Below the pieces are notes generated by a model. The model saw only the letters and a program-made list of their open reading frames with translations. It had not been told where the DNA came from and searched no databases. 64,000 nucleotides of DNA from assembly GCA_025504975.1 (NCBI GenBank), contig JANUWI010000002.1:2852001-2916000 (forward strand). The letters run 5' to 3'. A program made the translations under genes and the position numbers. The DNA is from Plenodomus lindquistii. Taxonomy: Eukaryota > Ascomycota > Dothideomycetes > Pleosporales > Leptosphaeriaceae. Positions 34,288 to 45,724 of this stretch are shown in pieces; positions within the stretch are counted from its first letter, which is position 1; each line of letters opens with the position of its first letter.

Positions 34288-34977
34288 TGCAATAGACTTG
34301 ATCGTCACTGTTGCTTGAGCTGAGAAGAGGGAGCTTGTCAAGTCAAGAGGTGAGGATGGCGAGGGAGATAAAGACCGTGTCGAATGAGCAGTGGTGTGGA
34401 CTGGAGAAACGAGTGTATGTGGTGGAAGAAGAAGACAAGAGACAGCAGCGGCGTCGAAGGCGAGGTATTTGTTTGCCTAGTACTATTCGCCGTTTGTGCA
34501 ATTTAGGCTCGTGCGCAATTTGATATGAGTGTGCAACGTGGAGGCGCCAAGGCCCCACAGTCGAGGTGAACGAGGAAGGAGCCCTTTGTCGCTATGTGAA
34601 GTGAGTGCCCTTTGTCGAACACCCTTTCACGCCGCACACAATGGGTGACTCTGTTTGCATCTGGCCCCGAGCTGCTGGATGGTCTAGGCTTATTGTGCTG
34701 CAGAAGGCGCAACAAGTGCGAGAAATTGGGAGTAACGTGCAACGAACGGGGTGACCCAGTGCGCGTTGGTAACGCTAATGATAGGACAATTGGGAGAGTG
34801 CGCCCATATTTTGCAACCAGTGACGATGACGAAAAGGTAGTGATGTATGATATTAGAGTAAATATACGTACGTTGAATGTCCCATCTGCAAATTTGGACC
34901 GGGTTGGCATTAGCCTGAGGCCACCGCCACACAAAGCAATGAGTCGACCAAGACCACCTTCTCAATTACCTTTCAAT
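34288..34977. other. Intergenic, no gene recognised
   Basis: Between the wall-protein start and the end of the PH-protein gene. Overlapping frames near 34503-34934 carry no signature. Confidence 0.5.
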
Positions 34978-37900
34978 TCAACGTTCCTCCTGCGCATCAC
35001 TACCTTCTTCGGTCTGGCCGCTTTCCTCGAGTCTGAAGTCTGCGTTGTCGCTCTGCACACGCTCAATTTCGTTCTGGATGGCGAGCACCCAGTGATCTCG
35101 CTCAGCTCGTGATCTGGCGCGAAAGACCACGCTTCTGCCCTTACTACCAAGTTTGGCAACACGCTTCAATTTCGTTCGCTTGCCCTCCTTACGATTCTGC
35201 TCGCCACCACCCGCGCCTTCTTCGGCACGAAACCAACTCTTCGCTTTGCCATGCCAGATCACAAACGTGGTCATGACGTCCTCGTCCGTAGACGTCCAGC
35301 CATCTTCCAAATATATTCGAGGGAGCGCGTGATGGCCAGGTTTGTTCGCGTCAAAAGTCTGGTTTTGATAAAGAAGGTCGCTTTCAGTCAAAAGACCAGA
35401 GTAGATGTAGCAGTCCTTGAGGTCGAGATTGGCGATGCGCTCGTGATGGATGTGTGCGAGCTGTTTGCCCACCCTGTTACGTAGGACGTCGTGAAACATG
35501 ATCAGTGTGCCTGCCGCGAGCATGACACTGCAACGAGTGAAGGGTGCGTGAATGCGCGGCTTGCGATACAACATACCGCTCATGTGGATGCTTCGACAGC
35601 AGGCGATACCGCACATGTTGTACAGCTGTGGCGAAGCAAAGGATTGCGTCACCTCCCACTTGCGTGCGAATTGTCCAATCATGGCCTCGCCCTCCTCGTC
35701 AATGTTCAGTGCGCTGAGATTGCGACTGCGAGTCGCTTTGTAGAGCGCAATGTCTGATGCTGTGCGGTGTCGCCAGTACTTGGCAAGGGCGCGCAGATGT
35801 TGTATCCATTCCTTCCGGCGAGCTTTGTCTGCGGCTTGAAGACGAATAATTAGACCGTTCTTCATCACCAACTCGAATGTGCGATCGATATCAATTTCTT
35901 TCGACGCACCGTCCTCTCGTGTTGACTCATCGATATCCTCGTCAAAGTCGACGTCTGAGCCATCCTCCAGATCCTCGTCGGCTGGACTGGCACCGATAAT
36001 GGCCTTGCGGACCTTAACAACATCGGCCAGATTGATATATCCATCGCACGATAGTAAGTTGTACTCTTTGCGTTCGGCCTCATCGGCTGCATCTTGGTCA
36101 TGCAGCCTCCGAGTCTCAGTTGTGCCAGACTGCCCTTCCAGTAACCACTCAACCTGGTTGTCTTTTAGAGCAAACGGGTTGACTGCCCAACTCTCGGGGA
36201 TCTTGTTCTTCAGTGCTTGTGCTGTAGGAACAGTAGCATTGTCGGTTGCAGGTAGTTTAGGTGGCGGTGGCGGTGTTGCTTTGGTTGGTCGTGAGAATAC
36301 TAAGTACTGGTCGTGACTGGCGAAATATAGCTGCTTGTGATACATTAGTCCCAGTCGTTTTGCACGTCCCCGTTGACCTGTCAGTCTGATAAGGAAGCCT
36401 TCCACAGGCACTGGCTCGGTCAACGTTTTGTGTTTCTTTTGCGTCACTGCTGTAGTCGGATAGTGTGTTTTCGGTCGCAGTTCAAGATCGTGCGATTTGA
36501 GCATGGCAATTGTGCCGTACATTTTGCGCTCATTGGCGCCGTGGATCCACTCCAGCCGGTCGTAGCGTTTCCAGGCCAGACCGATACGCTGATCCCTCAT
36601 CCACTCCTCTAGAACGCCTCGCCACTCCGGTGCGTCACGCAGCTGCTCAAGACACCTTTTGATGAGCTCCCCGGCCACCGCCTGTTCTTCTTCCATAGTC
36701 TTCATCACGGCTGCCTCCATGTCCTCAGCATTTTGCACTCTGTTCTGTGATGCTTCCAGCTTTTCGAAGGGATTTGCGATCCGAACACTCACGCTCATGT
36801 CAGGTATGTTGATTTGGAGATCGGTCGAACGACGCCAGCCAAGAATGTTGCGAAGAAAGGTATACCATTCGGAAGCATTGGAAGCTGTGCGGGCTTGCAT
36901 GATGAAGATCAATGTCTGGCGTTTCTCGGGTGCGGTGACCACCATGGACTTGTCTAGTGAAGAGTACATGTTTACCTTACAAGTCTTGCGACCCAGTTGA
37001 ACCTCGTAGGCGGCCTTCTTGCCTGCGCCTTCGTTCTCAATCTCTGGTATGACCTGCATCTGTCAGCAACATCGTTGCGGTTCATGGGACATGACTTACC
37101 CTAGTTTGATAGAGTTGAAGAACGAAATCAGCATCGTCCCTATGACTATGTCGACATACAACCATGTACTCTCTCCACTTGTCCTTGACTCGTGAGATGA
37201 CTCGTTGATTTACATTCTCATCAAACTCGTCCGGTACTTCATCTGCAGTGTCTACTCGCACGAGCATACGCTCCATCTTGACCACAAGTCCATCCTTGAT
37301 TTTTTGCCGCCGGATCTTCGATCCTGCTCGCTGAACTGTCATTTGCGCTTTCTTCGCCTTGAGGTGTATCGCAGCACGTTTTGAGTCTTCCGGAAGATCG
37401 AACTTGACAAGGTTGCGGAGATTCGACTTCTTCCGCTCGAGCGTTTCCAAATTGGGTTCTGTAGCGTCCAGTTGGCCTGAATCTGCAGAGCGTACACCTG
37501 ACCGTTTCTTCGCTTTGGTCAGTATGCCTTTGGCGGGCGACTTGGAATCACTATCAGCAGGTGCCAATGCCTTGTTGTTGTCAGTCTTGCGAAGCAGAGA
37601 TGAAGTAGACTCGGCGGCTACCGAGCTTCCGCCCAAAGTAGACGCTGGTGCGAGTTGGCTGTCCGCTTCAGACAGCGGCCGCTTGCCTAAAGACTTCTGA
37701 CTGGGTCCCTTATCGTTGGAAGGAACTTGTAAGCCACTTGCCTGTGTAGGGACTGGTTTGGGTCGCGGTGTTTCATCGTGGGGGGTTTCGGCGTCCTCGA
37801 AGTGGTCATCACCGCCGTTGTCATCGTCTTCATCGTCGTCTGCAGTATTCGGTACGGATGATGCGGTCACAAAGGATTTTGTGCTCGATCGCCGTGGTAC

Positions 37901-38568
37901 TTGGACCTTGCCAGGCTCAAAATCTTCCTCGTTGTCGTCTTCTGGCTCGGAAGGCGCGTCCACAAAGGCTTGGCTCTCGTCGTCCACTACAACATCAGCC
38001 TTTTGTTGTGAGCCACGTGGTATCTGCAGAGCAGGTGGTGACGCTGAAGTCGCAGCTGCCTCTCCGTTGGCTCCACTGGCCTTGGTGTTCTGTGCGCCTT
38101 CCTCGGCCTCTTCTGCCTCCAGCTCGTCAGGCTGTGGGAAGCTGTGCTGGAAGAGGGCGGAGGAGCTGGGGCCCTCGAGACCACTGAGTCGGCGTTGTTG
38201 AGCTTGGCGGGGGTCTGAGGAGAAGGTGGCGGCGCGTGTCGAGTAGTTGATGCGCAGGTGGTGTTTGTACCAGTCGCGACGATGCTTGGTAAGCCATGCT
38301 GTCTGTGACAAGACATTAGTATTGCGTGAATAGAGAAACAGGGAGAGAGAGAGAGAGAGCGCCTAGACATACAGGGATGGGACCAATGAAGAAGCGCCTC
38401 GAGGTGAGATAGAGATGCTCAGGCGTCGCGTGTTGCTACACACGTCAGACACACATATCGTCTGGTCAGACGTCAATCGCGTACCAGCTTCTGTGCCGTG
38501 AACGAGTCCCCGGGTAGCGTTGCAGCGTTTGGCTCGCCAGGCCCCGACTGCGGTTGCGCCTCAGACAT
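34978..38568 (-). CDS. Large PH-domain protein, Spo71-like
   Basis: Four exons: 38568-38485, 38435-38373, 38302-37100 and 37053-34978, introns 38436-38484, 38303-38372 and 37054-37099, total 1141 aa, all splices phase 0. The spliced N-terminus gives QHATPEHLYLTSRRFFIGPI followed by P-TAWLTKHRRDWYKHH, the conserved opening of Spo71-type proteins. Residues 60-330 are acidic, Ser-rich and likely disordered. A conserved basic core and first PH-like region follow (about 330-560, including WREYMVVCRHSH and MQARTASNASEWYTFLRN). A second split PH domain (about 660-900) contains VEGFLIRLTGQRGRAKRLGL and ends RRKEWIQHLRALAKYW, and a third PH-like part is near the C-terminus (RSRAERDHWVLAIQNEIERV). Yeast Spo71 acts with Vps13 at the prospore membrane; in moulds the role is not settled. 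Intron 2 contains a (GA)n tract. Confidence 0.88.
38341..38359 (+). repeat. (GA)n microsatellite inside an intron
   Basis: A GA dinucleotide run within intron 2 of the Spo71-like gene; on the coding strand it makes a CT-rich polypyrimidine stretch. Confidence 0.9.
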
Positions 38569-38769
38569 CGGACCTCTCCTGAGTAAGTTTGGCCGCGGAG
38601 GTGCGCTCACTCTCGCGTTGTTGGGGGATGCGCACTTGTAACACAAAACATGGGCATGCAGTGTCTGGTAAAACACATGCAAAGGCTAGCTAGCAAGACA
38701 CAGCAGATACAGCAGGTAACCTCCCAGTCGTTAGGAGAGGCAGCCACAACGGCCGCGGTAGGCGTTGTG

Positions 38770-39762
38770 CTAACCACACAAGCAGGGCCAGACTGATGCA
38801 CTGGGCAGCCGCGCATCGTCATTGAGGCGCCATGCGCCACCAGCCACGCCTAATTTAGCGCCCCTGTCCCTACCCATCCACGTGCACTCGACACCAACAT
38901 CACGAGTGGCACAGTCCCTCCAATCCTTCATCAATGCCTCGATGGCGTTGACAAAAACGAAACACGCCGACTTTGGGTAGTCGGTAGAGATGGTAGTCCC
39001 AGCTCCCGTGTTAACCATACCCAGCATTGAGTAGACCGTGTCGCGACTGTCAGTCGCCTGGCAGATCGCTGAAAGCCGCAACGCCTTGGGCAATGTCACT
39101 GATTCATCTCGCGATTGGAAGAATTGCGCAAATACAGGGACGCGGCGACGTCTTATTGAGTTCCTGTTGGCTTTCTCCCGCGCATTTGAACGGGTCTGAA
39201 CGTGATTTGACGATGACTTGTCATCATCTACATATCCGTCGAGCAGTGCAAACAATCCTGCAATGTCTCCCTGTCCCGTTCCAAGCCATGGTATGACCTC
39301 TGTGGCGTCGCTGTATATCTGCCGCATTTGATCGATCTGGTGGCCTCGCTCTGCTACATCTTTCTGATTTCTACAGAGAGCGTCAATCCACCAGTATACG
39401 GGTCCAGGCCTCACGACTTTCAGATGCATCAGTGCCTCATGGAAGTTTCACGTGATGTGTATTTCGTCGTCATTCATGAGGGCCGGCGTAAGGTCTGTGG
39501 AGTCGCCCCATACATAAGACAGAGCTGTGTACGGAGGACACGATACATCTGCCCTGTCAAACTCGGCAATGCTGACATGCACGTCATGTAAGCCTTCAGG
39601 ATCGTCCAAGATTTGAACAAGCCGGAATGAAGTGGGTCGGCAGAGCGGATTGTAAATGTAAGTCGACTTGCTCGTATCGTTGTCACTCCCGCTTGGATCT
39701 GCTGGGAGGAATGATTGGCTGAGTAGCTGTGTCTCTCTTTTGGAACTTGGACTTGTGCTCAT
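38770..39762 (-). pseudogene. HET-domain (heterokaryon incompatibility) gene with in-frame stop
   Basis: The frame opens at ATG 39762 and runs to 39451, giving the first HET block (CRPTSFRLVQIL, then CPPYTALSYVWGD). It then meets TGA at 39450-39448. The same frame continues without shift as NFHEALMHLKVV and the second HET block VYWWIDALCRNQKDVAERGH followed by QIDQMRQIYSDATEVIPWLG. The stop therefore lies between two conserved blocks of one domain and is not removed by a plausible intron. The usual DALCINQ has Arg for Ile, and the frame ends at 38770, short of the usual length. HET proteins trigger cell death on fusion of unlike strains; this copy is probably dead. The TGA can be a CGA (Arg) codon changed by C to T. 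Confidence 0.8.
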
Positions 39763-40310
39763 TGAGGTGAGACCACTACGCACCTCCGATCTAAAGAGTG
39801 ACGGTCAGCAAACCTCAGATAGTGTTGCATGAGGGAATGGTTGGCCTACAATCCATTCATCATCGACTGGTTCCACGGGGAAGATCCAACCTCGCCCACA
39901 AGCTGGTTTAATGTTCCTGGCGTAGTATAGGAAATGCCCCAAGGCTGACGTGAGAAGGCTGACTGGCGAAGCTGCAGAAGTTCACCAGCATGGTAGCGGA
40001 TGGATTAGACCACAAGACTGTATGAATTCGGCGAGCCTTCCCTTTGACTGACTTGGCCCCACATACCTTTGTAATATTTGGAAAGAACTACTGGCGGTGG
40101 TTTGATGAACGTAAAGCGAGACCAAGCGAACGGTCATCATCTTGTCCATGATGGCGCAGCACAAGCGAGGCAGCCACCACTCACCAATTGGATCATGAGC
40201 CACCCGTCTTCGTCACACAAGCACTGTGGTCTCAAGTACTACGCTGATCGCGCAAACGTATGCGCTACTTCCAAGGTCCTCGCTTCCACGAAGTCGTCTA
40301 CAACGTCGCC
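39763..40310. other. Divergent intergenic region
   Basis: About 550 bp between the HET relic and the plus-strand F-box-like gene. No feature was recognised beyond the presumed promoters. Confidence 0.5.
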
Positions 40311-41846
40311 ATGACCTTGCTCGAATTGGCCAACGAGCTCCTCGCGCTCATTGTCAGCCACGCCATTCCAGAAGGCTTCGAGAGCCTGTGTCTGTCCTGC
40401 CGTCAGCTTCACATGCTTTGCAAACTCTTAATCAAGCAGCACAATTTACTCCGTTCGCACTTTCGCAACTTCGATTACTACGTCAAGGATGCACACCCAT
40501 CACTCACCATCAGGACATCGTTTGAGCTGATTGCCCGAATCGCTGAACAGCCAATCGTTGCACGCTACATACAGCACGCAGACTTCAGGGTGGATCTTCG
40601 GCCAACTGTCGGGGGACGCTTCTGGTTCATGGAAGACAATGGCTATCGTCCCGAAACTGTCCGCGACCTATTTGCTAGTTCTCGGTACTTGTCAGGCACA
40701 GATTGGCAGGACTACTTCACCAAGTATGAAAGAGATCTAGAAGACAATCGCTATTGTCAGGCTGCCGCTGCCTTTCTCCTAACACTGCTGCCCAACGTCA
40801 AGTCTGTGGTTCTTCCAACATTTTGGACTTCTGACAAAGAAACCGAGAAGCTTTTGGAGGCCATCGTCGACCAGGCGTTGAAACCGAATACCACTTCGAT
40901 CAATGCCAGTCTCTCATTGTTGACCAACTTGAAGACTTCATTCTCGTTCGTAACGCGGCAAGGCTTTGTCCTAAAGAAGATCTCTCCGCTCTTGGCCCTT
41001 CCAAGCATCCACACGTTCCACAGCCCCACATTACTATCTCGCATTGGAGATCGCGAGCCCTCTTCTCCATATCGAGCACTCCCGCCCAGTGTTGGTGGAA
41101 CACTGGCAATAGCTTACTTGCTCGGAAGCAACCTCGACGGTCGTGCCATGCAACACTTTCTGCGCTGCACACCGCGTCTGAAAACGCTCGTATACTCTCA
41201 CTCGAACAAGCAGCTTAATACAATCTGGGACATCTGCACGCTCGTCACAACTATCAGCAAGGAGGTGGGTAGCCATCTCGAAGAGCTGTCTATCACGAAG
41301 CACAACTTCACAGGCAAGATCGCCTTTGGAACAACGACCATGTGTAGCTTTACGCGTTTGCATAAGCTAGAATTCCCTCTTGATCTTGCAACATGTGTTG
41401 TCAGATCCGCCGCCCAACTTGAAACCAAAGAGAGCGTCGGAGCGGACTCTGCAGCGGACGCAGACCAGTCGCATGTCGATTTCCTCATGTGTGGCCTGGT
41501 TCCTGCTTCAGTCACAAGGCTGTTCCTGAGATCAGACGAATGGGATCGCCGTGACGATAGACACGATTCCATGGTCCTGCTAGAGATGAGCGACGGGGTC
41601 CAAGTGTTCGAAGGCCGGCCGCAACAGCATGACCAGACGCTCGAAACCATGTTCCAAGGCTTTGCTGAGAAAAAGGAAGCCCAATTGCCCTCTCTCAAAG
41701 AGATCCGCATATCTGACCCAAGGACTGCCGGCGAACCCTACAAAGCCCAATGTCAGAGCTTGCAATCCGAGGCTGAAAGATCAGGCGTGAAAGTGTACCT
41801 CGATGGGGGACGATGGCCGCAAGTCTTGGATTTTGCAGCGAGTTGA
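40311..41846 (+). CDS. F-box-like protein, uncharacterised
   Basis: A single exon of 511 aa from ATG 40311; a longer in-frame opening at 40260 adds 17 residues that do not fit. The N-terminus MTLLELANELLALIVSHAIP, then SLCLSCRQLHMLCKLLI, follows the F-box pattern (LP.ELL..I...., then L...CR.L). The body has repeated hydrophobic strands (LLTLLPNVKSVVLPTFW, LRCTPRLKTLVYSHS, HLEELSITKHNF), which suggests leucine-rich or solenoid folding as in fungal F-box proteins. Such proteins recruit substrates to SCF ubiquitin ligases; the target is unknown. No break was seen, in contrast to the related-looking broken gene at 58543. Confidence 0.75.
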   Translation: MTLLELANELLALIVSHAIPEGFESLCLSCRQLHMLCKLLIKQHNLLRSHFRNFDYYVKDAHPSLTIRTSFELIARIAEQPIVARYIQHADFRVDLRPTVGGRFWFMEDNGYRPETVRDLFASSRYLSGTDWQDYFTKYERDLEDNRYCQAAAAFLLTLLPNVKSVVLPTFWTSDKETEKLLEAIVDQALKPNTTSINASLSLLTNLKTSFSFVTRQGFVLKKISPLLALPSIHTFHSPTLLSRIGDREPSSPYRALPPSVGGTLAIAYLLGSNLDGRAMQHFLRCTPRLKTLVYSHSNKQLNTIWDICTLVTTISKEVGSHLEELSITKHNFTGKIAFGTTTMCSFTRLHKLEFPLDLATCVVRSAAQLETKESVGADSAADADQSHVDFLMCGLVPASVTRLFLRSDEWDRRDDRHDSMVLLEMSDGVQVFEGRPQQHDQTLETMFQGFAEKKEAQLPSLKEIRISDPRTAGEPYKAQCQSLQSEAERSGVKVYLDGGRWPQVLDFAAS

Positions 41847-43027
41847 AACGGAGATAGTGTTCAGTGGAGTATGGAGACCAAAATCTACTACCTAACATAT
41901 TCAATGCTATTTCATCCTTTACTCTCGACGACTGTCGGCGGCTTGCCTGTGCCCCTCTGTTGGCTGCTCAGTGTCCCTATCAGCAAGTACGCCCTGTAGT
42001 CACACATGGCCTCACACAGACAATCTTTCAACGCCATGTCAGACCGGCGATGATGTCAAAAGCGACCCGAACTGGAAAGAAGGTTCTTTGAGGATATGTG
42101 ATTAATCCCGGAATCATGTTCTCGGCCTAGCTTCGAAGATTGGTGTTTTGAACTGGATCACGCGCGGGAGAGTAAGTAAGACGAAGAGTGAGGCGCCCAG
42201 TTTCGTACTCCGAAACCCAAAGATCTCGCCTCGCAAATGGCCCCAAAGCTGCCTCGGCCGATACTTGAAGTGTTTATGACTGCAGTGCTATTCCATGTCT
42301 CAGGTAGTCAGCCAAAATAAAAGATGGTGGCACAGAAATACAAAATTCCTCAAGGGGAAAGACGTCTATAATGCTGTGCATCTCCGCAGACCGAGGTCTT
42401 TTTGAGAAGGATTTTGTGGCTGTTAGTTCCAGCCTGCACCTTTTCTAAATAGACTTGGGCATCAGCATATACGAACATACCTGCGCCGTTCTCGCTCTGC
42501 CTTACCCACCTCGCCAGAAAAGATGGCAGATTTCCGGAAACGCTCGTCAACGACAGTCCCAAACTGCGTCCAAACACAATCTCACTATCTCAGCAGTAGG
42601 ATTTCGCTATATAGCAAGCCCTAACTAATCCAGGATGCCTTTCTTGACTCCCATGAGTCGTTGAATGTGGACCGCCAATCCATTTCGTTGTTTTGGTATC
42701 GGGAAACCTTGCTTTGGCGAAGCTTGTCTCCAAGTGGCCGAGAGTCTGATCGGTATGAACGGTTGGATAACATTGTGAATTCTTATCATTGCTACATGTA
42801 AGCTGCGGCCAAAATCGTCGCATCTTGTCACGTGAATGACGTTTTGTTCCTTAGAATTTGTCAAAATCATGTGTTGGAGATTGCCATTTCAATACGATGC
42901 AGTGAATGCCACCGCGGACACCACGAGTAACATTATATCGCTCTTAGGCCCAGTGCTACCAGCTAGTATACGTTACTGCCACGTAGCACAACATGCAGTA
43001 GTCGTCTATCGATCCCACCTATGCGCG
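41847..43027. other. Intergenic, 1.2 kb, no gene recognised
   Basis: Convergent ends of the F-box-like gene and the MFS permease gene. Short frames at 42350-42870 have no signature. Confidence 0.5.
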
Positions 43028-44822
43028 CTAATATACGTAAAAGTTCACAGCCTCCGGATTGGCCGCCCTGATCTTCTTATTATCCCTCGACAGGATAAAC
43101 TTCAGTATCCACGCAATAAGAATTGTCGCAGCGCAGAAACCAACACTCGACCACATTGCCATGGGGAAATTCGGCGCGTCCGAGTCAGGCCACAAGTATG
43201 GTGTGTACACAAAGGACAGATTGCCCAACGTATTAACGATCGCGATTGCGACTGTCTTTTTCTCATTGGTCTGTCCAACTGTCGCGGCGGTCCAGGCCAA
43301 GTTGATGTTGTTTACGCCATAGACTGCACCGACGAAAAGACACATTGCGAAGTACCGCGCGCCAACGTTGACCGTGACCGTACCGATGATGAATCCAATG
43401 ATAGCCACACCCTTGGATGCTGTAATGTGCCAAGTACGCTCGTTGAAATAGCCCGATGACCAGGAGACAGCGACGGATGTGAAGACCGCGAGGAGGTATG
43501 GTGGGCACGTCAAGACGAGCGTGACGGTAGTAGAGAAGCCAAGAGTCTTGACTACGGACGGCATGAAGTTCTTGAAACCGTTCGATGAGAGGCTGAATAA
43601 AAATTAGTGGCTGGTCAACTGTGTGATCTTGGTACGGGATCATCTTACTGGAGATTGCCCATGAGTGCGAATAGCCAAAGACGGTAATCGAAACAGGCTT
43701 CGCGCAAACCTTTCCAGACATTCGTTCCCTCTCGCTTCTCGGTAGTATCCAATGCTATTCGGTTGTGTGCGAGCTGCCGCTCTTCCGGTGTAAGCCAGGG
43801 AGTCTGGAGTGGCGCGTTGGGCAGAGTGAAGAAGGCCAAGACAGCAACGCCAACTAGATCAAAATTAATTCCAATTTACAAGAGAACGGGAAGTTCACTT
43901 TACCGGTCACGACTCCTTGTATAAGGAACAGCCATTTCCATCCTTGCATGCCTGAAGGCAGAATCAGCATAATGTCCACAATCGTGGCCCATTTACGGCG
44001 TAACTTACCATGCTTTCCGTCAAGTCCAGCAAAGATTCCCGCCGCAATAAGACCAGCAAAAGAACTAGCCAATAGATTGCCTGTGTAGAAAACAGCCATC
44101 CTTGTAGCTGCCTCCTTACGTGTGTAAAATTGACTGATCATGTAAATTGCACCAGGGTAAAATGGCGCCTCAACAATACCGAGCACGAATCTGGCACCTT
44201 CGTCAGTACCTACATCATCTCAGATGAATCGAACTGTCGTACCTGCAGGCGAACATGCCGTGGTAATCTTTCGCCAGGATTGGGAAGATGGACACGATCG
44301 CCCAAGCCAGCATGCACCCTGACATATACCAGGATGGCTTTACTCGATTCAATATCATGTTGGAAGGTACTTGGCCGACAAGGTAACTAAAGGACAGTTA
44401 GTAACATACTCTTGTAGTGACATCCCAGTCCCAAGGAACAGGATTACTCACCCGACGAAGAAGATACTGACACACGTGTTGTACTCAGTACCTTTCATGT
44501 TCAGATCTTTGTCCAGTCCATTGAGTTTGCCGTTAATCATGGCGTTCCTATCCAGAAAATTTAAGAAGTACATGAGCCATAGTATCGGCTAAAGGACGGT
44601 CAGATGAGAGCGTGTAGTTGAGGTGTGATCACCTACCATCATGTACAAGTCGATTTTCTTCACCAACGCCTTCTCCACGGGGTCGATCTCAATGACCGCG
44701 CCAAATTTATCAAGATTGGCCTCATCATAACGGGGCTTCAGCTCGACTTCGTTCACAATATCGATGTGCTCGGAGGACGACTTGTCCTTCGCAATGTCAG
44801 AAGAAGGCATCGTGGAAGTCAT
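43028..44822 (-). CDS. MFS permease, anion:cation symporter (allantoate/nicotinate type)
   Basis: Seven exons: 44822-44637, 44588-44452, 44386-44243, 44190-44009, 43951-43904, 43853-43649 and 43592-43028, introns 48-65 nt, total 488 aa. Splicing restores the signature of the ACS family: ILWLMYFLNFLDRNAMINGK in helix 1, VSIFFVGYLVGQVPSNMILN in helix 2, then RFVLGIVEAPFYPGAIYMIS and MQGWKWLFLIQGVVT. Twelve helices are present. The family (yeast Dal5, Tna1, Fen2) imports carboxylates such as allantoate, nicotinate or pantothenate; fungal paralogues also sit in metabolite clusters. It is divergent from the NRPS-like gene, sharing a 0.9 kb intergenic region with it. The 16-codon exon 5 and six introns are all phase-consistent. 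Confidence 0.92.
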
Positions 44823-45724
44823 GATGCGTCAGGCGAGAGAGGGTCCAGCTTGATGAGATGAGCTATTCATGCCTATGCGCATGTCTTTATACACGTCGCA
44901 CCATCCACACCTAATGAATCTGGGGGAGGCATCGCGCGTCCCGCAAACGCGGGGTATATCCGGGGTATCCTCCCAAGACCGGGGTAGCGATCCAAGACGC
45001 GGGGTGCAGGCTGAGGTTACCCAATACTGTCAAGATCCGCTATCCAGCACGCTGAATGAGTAATCCTGACGCACGGAAATCCGAGAGCAGTCGCAAACGA
45101 TTGGCCGACCTTTTGCTCATTCAAGCGCGGATAACGCAGAAGTTCAGGGTCGTGAATCCGCAGTGAGTGCCGTGCATAATCTGTTGCAGCGTGCAAGTGA
45201 CGATCAGCCCGTGTAGGCAGCTGACAGCCGAAAGCCATGATTATGCCACCTAGCGGCGACTATCTTAAACGGGGCGATGCAGAGAAGACCGTAATCATTG
45301 CGGTGCAGGGAGGTGCTCACCGAGGATGTCTGCCTCGGGCATTCGAGCAGGAAAGATGAATCTTGTGTTGGCAACTACCTGCTGTGGTGACGGCTATGCC
45401 TAACAATAATTCCCCGGTATACCCCAGATCGTTGCGTCGGTCTGATGCCGACTGCAGATGTGCCTCCGGACATCCAATTCAACGGTGTAGCGACAAAGCC
45501 CGTGTGTGATTGGTGGAATTTCGTGCGGGGGCGGAGCGGAATCCCAGCCTCGTCTGCTCATGTGAAGCGGGCATGCTCTTCCTCTGGGGCGGAAATCCGG
45601 AAAACCATAGGCATCCGGATACACGACATTGGGGTGTATATCACACCGCATTGCTCACTCAATGCAGGACTCTGTGCAGTGTCAGTGTGAGCGTTCACAT
45701 CATTGCTCTCCCTATACCACCAAG
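44823..45724. promoter_or_regulatory. Divergent promoter region between permease and NRPS-like genes
   Basis: The shared 0.9 kb intergenic region. It contains four tandem-like CGGGGT elements (44950-45006) and an inverted counterpart (CCCCGGTATACCCC, 45412-45425) about 400 bp away. It probably controls both genes; no TATA box was assigned with confidence. Confidence 0.55.
44950..45006 (+). promoter_or_regulatory. Cluster of CGGGGTA/G motifs
   Basis: CGGGGTA at 44950, 44961 and 44980, and CGGGGTG at 45000, spaced 11, 19 and 20 bp. Two sit in a longer repeat, YCCAAGACNCGGGGTNG. The cluster resembles a multi-site operator for a zinc-finger regulator; some copies also fit the loose CreA consensus SYGGRG. 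The binding protein is unknown. Confidence 0.5.
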
